From Coriobacteriia bacterium (GTDB taxonomy: Bacteria > Actinomycetota > Coriobacteriia > Anaerosomatales > Anaerosomataceae): a stretch of 51,410 bases of DNA. Positions 33,553 through 43,100 of the stretch are shown here, piece after piece. Below the pieces are notes generated by a model. It saw only the letters and a program-made list of their open reading frames with translations, had not been told where the DNA came from and ran no database searches. The number at the start of each line of letters is the position of its first letter. Positions within the stretch are counted from its first letter, which is position 1. A program made the position numbers and the translations under genes. The stretch lies in NCBI GenBank assembly GCA_030655755.1, contig JAUSOQ010000044.1, positions 1 through 51,410 of the forward strand, in the 5' to 3' direction.

Positions 33553-35036
33553 TGACCGACGATCGCGGGCATGAAGATATCCATGAGGCCGCAGGCGCCT
33601 CTGCAGCGATGCCCGGTATCGAACGTATCACCTCTGAGATGGCGCCCAGTGGCGCCACTCGGCAGTTCACGACGAAGCAGATCAAGCGTGCGCGTGATCT
33701 ACTGGCGCGCTTGTATGCGCTGCGGCGTACGATCCGCTTCTACCCGCCGGAACATCCGGCGACGGCTCAGGCCGTCGAGGAGCTGTTCCACGTGATCGAC
33801 CAGTATCACGCCGAAGGTGTGGACGTACCCATCACGTTCTTCGATGACGAGCTGCTTCTTGGTGAACAGCTCCTGACCGAGGACAGCGTGTTGTTCGACC
33901 AACTCATCCGCGATATGACCGCCATCGGCATAGGCACGCTGCGTTTCAAGCGAGGACTCAGTAAAGATGAGCTTGTCCGCTTCGCGGTGGTGCTTGGCAG
34001 CGATCCCGAGAGCGTGGAGCAACGCGGCGGCATCGTCGGACTCCTGGATGCCGCAGCCTTAGAGCATGTGGAAGTGAGTGCGGTCACCGTTCTGCGAGAG
34101 CGACTATCCTCTGAGGATTCGCACAAGGTAGCCAGAGTCGCGTACGGCGATGCGATCGATCTGCTGCGCGAGCTCGATCAGCTTGTGCGCTCGAACGAGT
34201 CACTGAACGTCCCACGCGTGAAAGCCAGCGTGCGAAGTCTCGTCGACAACGTGCTCGCGAACCGGTATGCGATGCTTGAGCTGTCGGGGCTCAAGAACTA
34301 CGACGAGTACACCTTCTATCATTCCGTGAACGTCGCCATACTCTCGCTCGCGCTCGCCTCGGCGTTGACCAAGGAATACAGGTTCCTCTCGATGCTCTGT
34401 GTCGGTGCGCTGCTGCACGACATCGGGAAGATGACCATCGCAGCAGACATCCTCAACAAGCCGGGTCCACTCACCTCTGACGAGTGGGCGATGGTGCGGC
34501 AACATCCGGTCGTGGGCGCCGAGCACGCTGCGCTTACGGCCGGCCTTGACAAGGCCGCGCTCGTCGTCATCTTCGAGCATCACATGCGCTACGACCTTAC
34601 GGGTTATCCGCAGCAGATGCCGCCCCGGCCGCAGCACCTGGCGAGCCGCATCGTGGCGGTCGCGGACGCCTTTGACGCCATGACATCGAAACGGACGTAC
34701 AGTTGCGCGCGCATGCAGCCCGAGGCGATCGAGGTCCTCGTGAAAAACGCGGGCACCGCGCTTGATCCTACACTCGTCCGACTCTTCGTCGGCCTCATGG
34801 GTGCGTATCCTCCGCGCTCGATAGTGCAGCTCTCCTCCGGGGAGACCGCGATCGTCGTGAGCCCCAGCCCTCGCGATCCGGTCCGCCCCGTGGTCCGCAT
34901 CATCGCCGACGCTTCGGGAGGCATGATCGATCCCATCGATATCGACCTCTCCGAACCCGTTGCCGCAGCCGGCCGAGAGGTGCGTGCCTGTCTGGATCCG
35001 AGTGGCGTGAACGTGGATGTCGCCGACTTCTTGTAA
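33552..35036 (+). CDS. HD-GYP protein with N-terminal YPP domain (unit 2)
   Basis: A 494-residue protein. After a variable leader, residues about 45-165 hold the shared domain (LRRTIRFYPPEHPATAQA, FDDELLLGEQLL, TLRFKRGLSKDEL). The HD-GYP domain follows (about 240-400) with TFYHSVNVAILSL, GALLHDIGKMTIA and HHMRYDLTGYP. The metal-binding His and Asp residues are kept, but the D-G-x-G-Y-P core reads D-L-T-G-Y-P. A beta-rich C-terminus like unit 1 ends the protein (SIVQLSSGETAIVV). Probably a c-di-GMP phosphodiesterase coupled to the HEAT protein before it. Confidence 0.9.
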   Translation: MTDDRGHEDIHEAAGASAAMPGIERITSEMAPSGATRQFTTKQIKRARDLLARLYALRRTIRFYPPEHPATAQAVEELFHVIDQYHAEGVDVPITFFDDELLLGEQLLTEDSVLFDQLIRDMTAIGIGTLRFKRGLSKDELVRFAVVLGSDPESVEQRGGIVGLLDAAALEHVEVSAVTVLRERLSSEDSHKVARVAYGDAIDLLRELDQLVRSNESLNVPRVKASVRSLVDNVLANRYAMLELSGLKNYDEYTFYHSVNVAILSLALASALTKEYRFLSMLCVGALLHDIGKMTIAADILNKPGPLTSDEWAMVRQHPVVGAEHAALTAGLDKAALVVIFEHHMRYDLTGYPQQMPPRPQHLASRIVAVADAFDAMTSKRTYSCARMQPEAIEVLVKNAGTALDPTLVRLFVGLMGAYPPRSIVQLSSGETAIVVSPSPRDPVRPVVRIIADASGGMIDPIDIDLSEPVAAAGREVRACLDPSGVNVDVADFL

Positions 35037-35102
35037 GGCGACCGTCTCCTATTGCGCGACTCGGGTACCATACACGAGAACACACTCTAGGGAGGAACAC
35101 CC

Positions 35103-37853
35103 ATGGTCGACCGCACTCCGCGTAACCCCCGGGTTCTGACGATCGTCATCGCCATGCTTTTCGTGTTGTTTGCGATCTCGGGCGGCGTTGCGACGTTTTA
35201 CACGGATCTTCTCTGGTTCGAGGACCTCGGCCAACAGGGGGTCTTCTGGACGACGCTACTCTCGCAATGGGGTGTCGGCCTCGCATTCGGCTTGATCTTC
35301 TTCGTGATCATGTACGTGAACCTTCGCATCGCACGGGCGATGGCGCCACGGGCGGTGCTCAGCAGCACCGATGAGGTGGGTTTTCGTTACGAGATGGCCA
35401 TCCAACAGATCCGCGATGTGATCGAGCAGTTCTTCGGCTGGGTCCTGTTGGGCGCCAGCGCGATCACCGCGATCATGTCCGGTGCGGCTATGTCGGGCAG
35501 ATGGGCCGACTTCCAGCTGTGGCTGAATCAGGTCCCCTTCGGGATGACCGATCCACAGTTCGGGAAGGATCTCGCCTTCTACTTCTTCACGATCCCTGCC
35601 TATCGAGCGGTTGCCGACTGGTTGACCAGCGCCCTACTGCTCACCTTGGTGCTGACGGCGGTCGTGCACGTGCTGACAGGGGCGATACGGCCGTGGGCGC
35701 GCCTCAAGGGCTTCGACCCGCATGTGAAGGCGCATCTGTCGGTGCTCGCCGGACTCATCGTGGTCGTGCGGGCATTCATCTACTGGCTCGACATCTACGA
35801 CCTGAACTTCTCGCCGCGGGGTCAGGTCCTCGGCGCGTCATTCACAGACGTGCATGCACAGCTGCCGGCGCTGCAGATCCTCATCGTGATCGCGCTGCTT
35901 TCGGGCATCGCACTCATCGCCAACATACGCTTCCGGGGGTGGAGGCTTCCCGCCATCGCCTTCGGTGTCTGGGTTGCCGCTTCTATCGTGATCGGCGGAG
36001 TCTACCCGGCGCTCGTACAGCAGTTCCGTGTCGCCCCCAACGAGGTGGCCGCCGAGGCTCCCTATATCGAGCGCAACATCAAGATGACCAGGGCGGCGTT
36101 CGGCCTGGACGAGATCGAAGTGCGCGCATTCCCTGCCGAGGAAAGCCTGGTGGCGAGCGATATCGCAGCGAATGCTGACACAATCGACAACGTGCGCTTG
36201 TGGGACCCGGCCATCGTCGCGCAGAGCTACCAGCAGCTGCAGGGCATCAGACCCTACTACGAGTTCGACGACGTGGACATCGATCGTTACCAGATCGACG
36301 GGGCGAGTCGGCAGGTGCTCGTGTCAGTACGCGAGATGAACGTCGGCCAGCTCGCGGAACAGGCGCAGACCTGGGTCAACCAGCATCTCGTCTACACGCA
36401 CGGCTATGGTGTGGTCGTGAGTCCGGTGAACAAGGTGACCGGCCAGGGCCTGCCGGACTTCATCGTCAAAGACATCCCGCCGAGCGGGTCCGGTACGCTC
36501 GAAGTGACTCAGCCCGGCATCTACTTCGGCGAGCAGACCAACAACTACGTCATCGCGGCGACCGACCTCAAAGAGTTCGACTACCCGATGGGCGATCAGA
36601 ACGCGACCACCAGCTACGACGGCGCGAGTGGCGTTGCGATGGGTGGCCTGGTGACGCGCGTGGCGTTCGCGCTGCGCTTCTCGGCGCCACAGATGCTCTT
36701 CAGCTCCTACATCACGCCGGACAGCAAGGCGCTCTTCCGGCGCTCGCTCACCGAGCGTCTCGGCGCGCTGGCTCCATGGCTTGCGCTGGACGGCGACCCA
36801 TACCCGACGATCATCGATGGCCGGGTCATCTGGATCGTGGACGGTTACACGACTTCTTCGCGCTTCCCCTACTCGCAGCCCGTCTACGGTGATCTCAACT
36901 ACATGCGCAACAGCGTGAAGGTCACGGTGGACGCGTATGACGGAACCACCACGCTTTACGCGTTTGATGAGAGCGATCCGCTGCTCACGACCTGGAGGGC
37001 GGTCTTCCCGGATCTTGTGAAGCCGGGCTCAAAGATGCCCGAAGCGGTGCGAGCGCATCTGCGCTACCCGGAGGATCTCTTCCGCGTGCAGGCGGAGGTG
37101 TATAAGACCTACCACATGCAGGACCCGCAGGTGTTCTACAACAAAGAGGACCAGTGGGCGCTGCCGGGAGCGACCGCCGATGGGACGGGTACGGCTATGG
37201 ACCCGTTCTACGTGCTGATGCAGTTGCCGGACGAGTCCACCGAGGACTTCATGATGATGATGCCGTTCACTCCTCGGAACAAAGACAACATGATCGGCTG
37301 GATGGCGGCGAAGTCGAATCCGGGCGACTACGGGCGGCGCGTGGTCTACACCTTCCCGAAGCAAAAGCTCGTGCTTGGACCGGAACAGGTGAGCGCGCGC
37401 GTCAATCAGGACCCGGTCATCTCTCAGCAGCTGACGCTGTGGAACCAGCGGGGGAGCGGGGTGCTCTTCGGAAACCAGCTCGTCATCCCCATCGACACGT
37501 CGATCGTCTACATCCAACCGCTCTATCTGCAGGCCGAGAAGACCGCGATGCCTCAGCTCACACGCGTGATCGTGGCCTATGGAGACAAGGTGGCCATGGA
37601 GGTCGATCTCACGAGTGCCCTCACGGCGGTCTTCGGGAACGAGACCGTTGTGTCGGACGACGGGACGACCGGGGGCGCGACGCCGCCTGCGATAGGTGAT
37701 GACGCCGGGCTTGCACAGGAGCTCTACATGAAGGCCATCGGCGCCCAGAAGTCCGGTGACTGGGCGGCGTACGGCAGGTATATCAAGCAGCTTGGCGAGG
37801 TACTCGACAGGCTCGCGGGAGTGGTCTCGGAGCCTGCGACGACGACTCCGTAA
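35103..37853 (+). CDS. UPF0182 family large membrane protein
   Basis: A 916-residue protein. The first 310 residues contain about seven membrane helices, with TDLLWFEDLGQQGVFWTTLL typical of UPF0182/COG1615. A large extracytoplasmic domain follows, with VAPNEVAAEAPYIERNIKMTRAAFGLD and later YRVQ/YPEDLF-type motifs (LRYPEDLFRVQAEVYKTYH). Members are widespread in actinobacteria and cyanobacteria; their function is unknown. ATG 35103 follows AGGGAGGAACACCC. A hairpin lies 24 bases after the stop. Confidence 0.92.
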   Translation: MVDRTPRNPRVLTIVIAMLFVLFAISGGVATFYTDLLWFEDLGQQGVFWTTLLSQWGVGLAFGLIFFVIMYVNLRIARAMAPRAVLSSTDEVGFRYEMAIQQIRDVIEQFFGWVLLGASAITAIMSGAAMSGRWADFQLWLNQVPFGMTDPQFGKDLAFYFFTIPAYRAVADWLTSALLLTLVLTAVVHVLTGAIRPWARLKGFDPHVKAHLSVLAGLIVVVRAFIYWLDIYDLNFSPRGQVLGASFTDVHAQLPALQILIVIALLSGIALIANIRFRGWRLPAIAFGVWVAASIVIGGVYPALVQQFRVAPNEVAAEAPYIERNIKMTRAAFGLDEIEVRAFPAEESLVASDIAANADTIDNVRLWDPAIVAQSYQQLQGIRPYYEFDDVDIDRYQIDGASRQVLVSVREMNVGQLAEQAQTWVNQHLVYTHGYGVVVSPVNKVTGQGLPDFIVKDIPPSGSGTLEVTQPGIYFGEQTNNYVIAATDLKEFDYPMGDQNATTSYDGASGVAMGGLVTRVAFALRFSAPQMLFSSYITPDSKALFRRSLTERLGALAPWLALDGDPYPTIIDGRVIWIVDGYTTSSRFPYSQPVYGDLNYMRNSVKVTVDAYDGTTTLYAFDESDPLLTTWRAVFPDLVKPGSKMPEAVRAHLRYPEDLFRVQAEVYKTYHMQDPQVFYNKEDQWALPGATADGTGTAMDPFYVLMQLPDESTEDFMMMMPFTPRNKDNMIGWMAAKSNPGDYGRRVVYTFPKQKLVLGPEQVSARVNQDPVISQQLTLWNQRGSGVLFGNQLVIPIDTSIVYIQPLYLQAEKTAMPQLTRVIVAYGDKVAMEVDLTSALTAVFGNETVVSDDGTTGGATPPAIGDDAGLAQELYMKAIGAQKSGDWAAYGRYIKQLGEVLDRLAGVVSEPATTTP

Positions 37854-37876
37854 CGGCTACGTCCGGGCACCATGAT

Positions 37877-37910
37877 GCGAACGGGCGTTCGATTCCAGGC
37901 GTCCGTTCGC
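37877..37910 (+). terminator. Hairpin after the UPF0182 gene
   Basis: GCGAACGGGCG at 37877-37887 pairs with CGTCCGTTCGC at 37900-37910 with one mismatch (12-base loop). It is followed by TGGTGTTTCG, which lacks a strong T run. The location 24 bases after the stop supports a terminator. Confidence 0.55.
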
Positions 37911-38248
37911 TGGTGTTTCGGCACGTGGTGTGCTAACGTACTCGGCTGTTGGTCTGAAAGGGGCAACGCGCGGCGTTCGGATCGGTCTTCGTGCCGGTTC
38001 GTCGGACCGGCGGCGCGAGTGTCCGAAGAGCGAACAGAGCGCGAAGCGGACGTTGCTTCGCATAAGGATCCACGGTCCAGCCACAACAGCATAGCTTGAG
38101 CTTGTTATGGCCGAGACGGCGATGCGCCGATCCACGCGGCCGGGTACGAGACAGCTAGCTCCCCCCAGTTCCTCCGCTGTCGACACATTCCGTGTCCATT
38201 CTTGTGCCCGGGACGCCGTCTGCCCTGTAGTCGGACCCGGAGGTACGT
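37911..38248 (+). other. Long leader region before the RlpA-like gene
   Basis: About 340 bases with no gene I can support. Its length and GC-rich stem-forming stretches would suit a structured 5' leader, which is common upstream of cell-wall hydrolase genes in actinobacteria. I looked for c-di-AMP (ydaO) and c-di-GMP riboswitch core sequences and did not recognise either. The last bases (CCCGGAGGTAC) are the ribosome-binding site of the next gene. Confidence 0.4.
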
Positions 38249-38866
38249 GTGAAGGTATCAAGTAGTCGAGTGAGGTTGGTCCCCGCCATTCTGGCGCTGA
38301 CGGGTGTTATGGCTCTGGTGCTCGCCGGTGTGGTCGGCGTCGGGTTCGTTCCGCCGCAGACGGCTGAGGCCGCGACGGCGTTGCGTCTCGATGGCCCGTC
38401 AGCAGCGACCGCAGCCGCAGGAGTCACTATGGACGCTGCAGCCAAGAGCGCGATGCTTAGGGCGGACAACGTATCGACAGCGGTAAAGACCGCGTCAGCG
38501 ACAAAGGTCGCAACGACGATCGTTCGGACCCCGCCACATGTGGTCCATACGACGACGGTGTCACGCGGGTCGAGTGGGACGGGTGCGTGGAGCACCGCGA
38601 AGGTCTCATGGTACGGCCCGGGTTTCTACGGCAACACCATGGCGGGCGGCGGTACGCTGACCCCTACGAGCATGGTCGTCGCCCATCGCTCGATGGCGTT
38701 CGGTACCCGCATCGAGTTCCAGTACAAAGGTAGGACGTGTGTCGCCGTTGTGCAGGACCGCGGTCCCTACGTCGGCGGCCGTCTGTTCGACCTTGGTCCC
38801 GGTACGGCGAAGGCGTTGGGTTTCTCCGGCGTCGGTACCGTGAGCTACCGGATACTCGGCAGATAG
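38249..38866 (+). CDS. Secreted RlpA-like double-psi beta-barrel protein
   Basis: A 205-residue exported protein. A basic N-terminus and hydrophobic segment (about 10-38) form a signal peptide or anchor. A low-complexity Ala/Thr/Val-rich linker leads to a C-terminal RlpA domain (about 118-205; KVSWYGPGFYGNTMAGGG, AHRSMAFGTRIEFQYKG, VQDRGPYVGGRLFDLGPG). The RGPY motif and the catalytic-type Asp residues of lytic transglycosylase RlpA domains are present. It probably acts on peptidoglycan at the cell surface. GTG 38249 has GGAGG eight bases upstream. A terminator follows. Confidence 0.88.
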   Translation: MKVSSSRVRLVPAILALTGVMALVLAGVVGVGFVPPQTAEAATALRLDGPSAATAAAGVTMDAAAKSAMLRADNVSTAVKTASATKVATTIVRTPPHVVHTTTVSRGSSGTGAWSTAKVSWYGPGFYGNTMAGGGTLTPTSMVVAHRSMAFGTRIEFQYKGRTCVAVVQDRGPYVGGRLFDLGPGTAKALGFSGVGTVSYRILGR

Positions 38867-38888
38867 CACTCCCCGTACATGAGAAGAG

Positions 38889-38919
38889 GCCGGCCACGCT
38901 CGTGTGGCCGGCTTCTTTA
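38889..38919 (+). terminator. Rho-independent terminator after the RlpA-like gene
   Basis: GCCGGCCAC at 38889-38897 pairs with GTGGCCGGC at 38904-38912 around a six-base loop. The stem is followed by TTCTTTA. It lies 22 bases after the stop. Confidence 0.85.
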
Positions 38920-38993
38920 TGTTGACGACGCAGCGATGGGGATGCGTTAGGGTATGTATGAGACGTTGCCGTTCGACGAAAGGGGCATCACGC

Positions 38994-39341
38994 ATGGCCG
39001 AACCCGACACCACGCCTGAAGCGCCGAAGACCGGCGTCCAGGGGATCATCGATGCGATTGCCGATCTGCTGCAGACCGCGTCTGATTGGCTCCGTCAGGA
39101 GGCGGAGACCGTCGTTCGCGAGAAGGTCATCAAGCCTGTTCAGCGCCTGGGTCTCACGCTGGTCTCGGCAAGCGCCGCGGGCTGTCTGCTCGTCGTCGGT
39201 CTCATCTTCATCGCTGTAGGACTCTTCATACTGCTAGGGCAGTGGATCACCTATCCTGGCGCGCTGCTCGCCATCGGCGGCGTGTACGTGCTCGTATCAC
39301 TCGTGTTCATCGCCATCAAGGTGAGGATGATGCAGAAATGA
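38994..39341 (+). CDS. Phage-holin-like (DUF1469-type) small membrane protein
   Basis: A 115-residue protein. An amphipathic helix (about 15-50; QTASDWLRQEAETVVREKVI) is followed by two membrane helices (about 55-80 and 85-108). This layout matches the actinobacterial phage-holin-family/DUF1469 proteins, which are usually chromosomal and not lytic. The frame opens earlier, but ATG 38994 follows AAAGGGG and gives a sensible N-terminus (MAEPDTTPE). Its stop overlaps the next ATG. Confidence 0.8.
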   Translation: MAEPDTTPEAPKTGVQGIIDAIADLLQTASDWLRQEAETVVREKVIKPVQRLGLTLVSASAAGCLLVVGLIFIAVGLFILLGQWITYPGALLAIGGVYVLVSLVFIAIKVRMMQK

Positions 39342-39526
39342 CATCGGCTGACACGCCCATCACCGTAGAGGACCTGCGCAGTAAGGCGCTGCACATCAAA
39401 GACATGGCCGAGGGCGAAGTGCGTGACCTGGCGCAGGAGAAGACGGTGCAGGTCGTCGTCGTGGGGGTCGTGGCCGTGCTGGCCGTCGTCTCGATCGCGT
39501 ACTACTTGGGTACGCGGCGGCGCTGA
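39338..39526 (+). CDS. Small single-pass membrane protein
   Basis: A 62-residue protein starting at ATG 39338, overlapping the previous stop (ATGA). A charged N-terminal helix (VEDLRSKALHIKDMAEGEV) is followed by one membrane helix (about 38-57; VVVVGVVAVLAVVSIAYYLG) and a TRRR end. It has no named family that I recognise. The tight overlap suggests it works with the holin-like protein, perhaps at the membrane. The start was chosen by overlap; the longer frame upstream is antisense-like in composition. Confidence 0.75.
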   Translation: MTSADTPITVEDLRSKALHIKDMAEGEVRDLAQEKTVQVVVVGVVAVLAVVSIAYYLGTRRR

Positions 39527-39559
39527 TCGGCGCACGGGTGTTTTTGGGCGGGGGGGACG

Positions 39560-40048
39560 ATGCACGTTCACAGTGTCACGGTCTGCGAGGACCGTATCGA
39601 TGTCGTCGTGAGGGTCGACGATGACGAACGCATGCGTACCGCTGGAGATGACGCAGCCGTGCGCCGCGCGCTGGAGCTGTTGCCGGGCCTGAAACAGCAC
39701 ATGTGCGACAACGCGCAAGGCATCACGTTCGCCGAGGAGATCGCAGACACCGAAGTGCCACATCTGTTCGAGCATGTGGTGATCGAGCTGATGACCCGCG
39801 CGGGTTCGCCGCGGGGGCTCAAAGGCGAGACACAGTGGGACTTCAACCGAGATGGACACGGCACCTTCAGGGTCTCGTTCGAGTACGACGACGACCTTGT
39901 CTGTCTGGGGGCGATCAAGACCGCCGATCGCGTGATGGTACACATCCTGGAAGACACGGAGCCGCCCGATGTGGAGGTAGAGACCGCGCGCTTGCGGGAT
40001 CTAAGACTGCGTGTCCCGCAGGTGGAGGGCGTACCCACACGCATGTAG
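39560..40048 (+). CDS. Hypothetical protein, resembles the N-terminal domain of cyanophycin synthetase
   Basis: A 162-residue soluble protein. The segment with TEVPHLFEHVVIELMTRAG followed by GETQWDFN resembles the N-terminal region of cyanophycin synthetases, where an H-x4-H/E-L-Q pattern precedes a G-x-T. No ATP-grasp or Mur-ligase domain follows, so it would be a free-standing version of that domain. ATG 39560 follows GGGGGGGAC. No function is assigned. It is the last apparent core gene before the restriction-modification island. Confidence 0.6.
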   Translation: MHVHSVTVCEDRIDVVVRVDDDERMRTAGDDAAVRRALELLPGLKQHMCDNAQGITFAEEIADTEVPHLFEHVVIELMTRAGSPRGLKGETQWDFNRDGHGTFRVSFEYDDDLVCLGAIKTADRVMVHILEDTEPPDVEVETARLRDLRLRVPQVEGVPTRM

Positions 40049-40173
40049 CGGGCGAGCGTCGTGTTGACCGTTCGCGTGCTCCTTTCCATGGTCTTCAACG
40101 TTGCCGTCCACACGGGTGTCACCCTCACCTGGTATCCTATTCTTACCATCACCGAGAACGCTGGGGGGCGCGC

Positions 40174-43100
40174 GTGTCGGACCCTGTCGAGAGCTACTTC
40201 AGTGAGCTGCGCGACATCCGCAGCTCTGGTGCCGGTGTCGCTGAGATCAGCTACTACGACCCGCTCAAGCAGCTCCTGAACGAGGTTGGAAAGCACCTCA
40301 AGCCGAAGGTTCGCGCGCTCATGCAGCTGCGCAACACCGGCTCCGGCAACCCCGATGGCGGCCTGTTCACCGCCAACCAGCTCAAGGGTTGGGAGCCCGG
40401 CGTCGATCCGCTCCTGGGCCAGCTGCCGGCGCGTGGCGCGATCGAGGTCAAAGGCACTGCCGACGATGCCTTCGCGGTCGCCGCCTCCGAGCAGGTCGCC
40501 CGCTACGTGGAGCGCTACGGCCTCGTGCTCGTCACCAACCTCCGCGACTTCGTGCTCGTGGGCAAGAACGCCGAGGGCACGGGTGTCCGCACGCTTGAAT
40601 CATGCAGCCTGGCAACAAGCGAAGCGGCGTTCTGGGCCAAAGTGCAGCAGCCCCGCAAGTATGCCGAAGATGCCGGCGAGGGCCTCACCGAGTTCCTGCG
40701 CCGCGTGCTGCTTCATAACGCACCGCTCTCCGATCCCAAGGACCTCGCGTGGTTCCTCGCAAGCTACGCACGCACTGCTCGCCTGCGGTTGGAGCAGAAG
40801 CACGAGTTGCCTGCGCTCGACGCGCTGCGCGCTCAACTGGAAGACGCGCTGGGCCTCAAGTTCGAAGGCGAAAAGGGCGACCACTTCTTCCGCTCCACAC
40901 TGGTGCAGACGCTCTTCTACGGCATGTTCGCGGCCTGGGTTCTCTGGGCGCGCGACCGGGACCGCGAGGAGCAGATCTCCTGGGAGAGCCGCTTCCAGTG
41001 GGAGACGGCGACCGCCACGCTCCACGTCCCGATGGTCTACGAGCTCTTCCGCCAGTTCGCTGACGTGCGCCAGCTGGGCGCGCTCGGTATCTCCGAAGTG
41101 CTGGAGTGGGCCGAGGAGATACTCTGGCGCATCGACCGGAAGGCGTTTTTCGAGAAGTTCAAAGAAGAGCACGCCGTCCAGTACTTCTACGAGCCGTTCC
41201 TGCAGGCGTTCGACCCGCAGCTGCGCAAGGAGCTTGGCGTCTGGTACACGCCCGACGAGGTCGTCAAGTACATGGTGGCGCGCGTTGACTGGGCGCTTCG
41301 CGAGGAGCTTGGCATTGCTGACGGGCTTGCCGACCCCAGCGTTGTGGTGCTCGACCCGTGCTGCGGCACCGGCGCCTACCTCGTGGAGGTCCTGCGCACG
41401 ATCGACGAGACGCTCCAGGCCAAGGGCGCCGACGCGCTCACTCGCCAGGACGTGAAGCGCGCTGCGATGGAGCGCGTCATCGGCTTCGAGATCATGCCGG
41501 CGCCGTTCGTGGTGGCGCACCTGCAACTGGGTATCCTACTTGCCGAGCTGGGCGTGCCGCTCCGCGATGCCGACGAACGTGCAGCCGTCTACCTCACGAA
41601 CGCGCTCACCGGCTGGAACCGTGATGTGGCGCCACCCAAGGAGAAGCGCGGTGTGGCCGGCCAGCTTCACTCGACGCTGCTCTTCCCCGAGTTTGCCGAG
41701 GAACGCGACGCCGCCGATCGCGTGAAGCGCGAGGAGCAGATCCTCGTGGTTATCGGGAATCCGCCGTATAACGGGTTCGCAGGGATGGCCGTTGACGAGG
41801 AGCGAGACCTATCGGATGCGTATCGCACGACGAAGCTAGCGCCGAAGCCGCAGGGACAAGGACTGAATGACCTATACGTCCGTTTCTTCCGGATGGCCGA
41901 GCGTCAGATCGTTGAGCGCAGCGGTCGCGGAGTCGTCTGTTTGATCTCAAACAACTCGTGGCTCGATAGCCTATCGTTCACCGGTATGCGCGAGCGGTTC
42001 CTCGAGGTGTTCGACCACATCTGGATCGACAACCTAAACGGCGACAAGTACCGCACAGGCAAGCTGACCCCTGAAGGGAAGCCCGACCCCAGTATCTTCT
42101 CGACTGAGAAGAATCACGAAGGCATCCAGGTAGGCACCGCGATCGGTCTACTCGTCAGAAATCACGTTGCGGTCGCAGAAACGCAGACGATGTACCGCGA
42201 CTTCTGGGGGGCGGACAAGACCGGTGAGTTGGCGGCCGATGCTTCGCGATGGTCTCGAGTCGAGTATGAGGTGCTCTCACTGTCGCTGGACACGGGTCTT
42301 CCCTTCGTCCCGGGGCGCCACTCAGCGGAGTTTTTCGAATGGCCGGCTGTTCCAGACTTGATGCCGGTATCGTTCTCGGGGGTGACGACGGCGCGCGATG
42401 ACCTGTTGGTCAGTAGCGACCGGGACGAGCTTGAGTCTCGAATGGCTGGCTACTTCGACCCCAACTTAAGCGATGCGGAGCTTGCCCTTCTCGCCCACTC
42501 ATCCGTGACAAGGAACGCCTCCTTTGATGGTCCGGCGGTACGGCGGAGGCTACAGGAGCGCGGCATCGCCGCTGGGGAGATTCTCCAGTACGGTTACCGC
42601 CCCTTCGATTTACGATGGCTCTATTGGGAGCGCTCCAGTGGACTGCTTGATAGGAACAGGCAGGAGTTCCGCGATCAGGTGTTCGGGGGGAATGCGTTCC
42701 TCTTCACAACGGGTCGCACTCGGAAGGGCAGCCCTGAACCTGCCTGGTTCACTCCCCATCTCAACGACTACAACTGTCTCGACAGCGGTGCACGTGGCTT
42801 TCCGTTGTTTGTAGCCGGCGCGGACCCCTTACTCAACCCAGATATGCGGAAGCCGAACATCAGCGACAAGGCGCAGCTATATCTCGACGGAATCGGTGGG
42901 AACGAGACCGCGCTCTTCTATCATTCGCTTGCGACCCTCCACTCGGTCCTCTTCCGAGAGGAGAATGCTGGGGCCCTGCGCCACTCTTGGCCGCGGATTC
43001 CGCTTCCCAAGGGCGGGGCCGTGCTTGACGACTCGGCTTCTCTGGGCCTCCGTGTGGCCTCTCTGCTGGATGTAGCCACGCAGGCCAGAATCGGTGCTCC

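Noticed and set aside
37911-38248. c-di-AMP or c-di-GMP riboswitch upstream of the RlpA-like gene
   Set aside because: I looked for the conserved core sequences of these classes and could not match them.
39703-40173. Upstream extension of the methylase frame
   Set aside because: It overlaps the 39560-40048 protein in another frame, is Arg-rich and lacks a start with a ribosome-binding site; GTG 40174 fits better.
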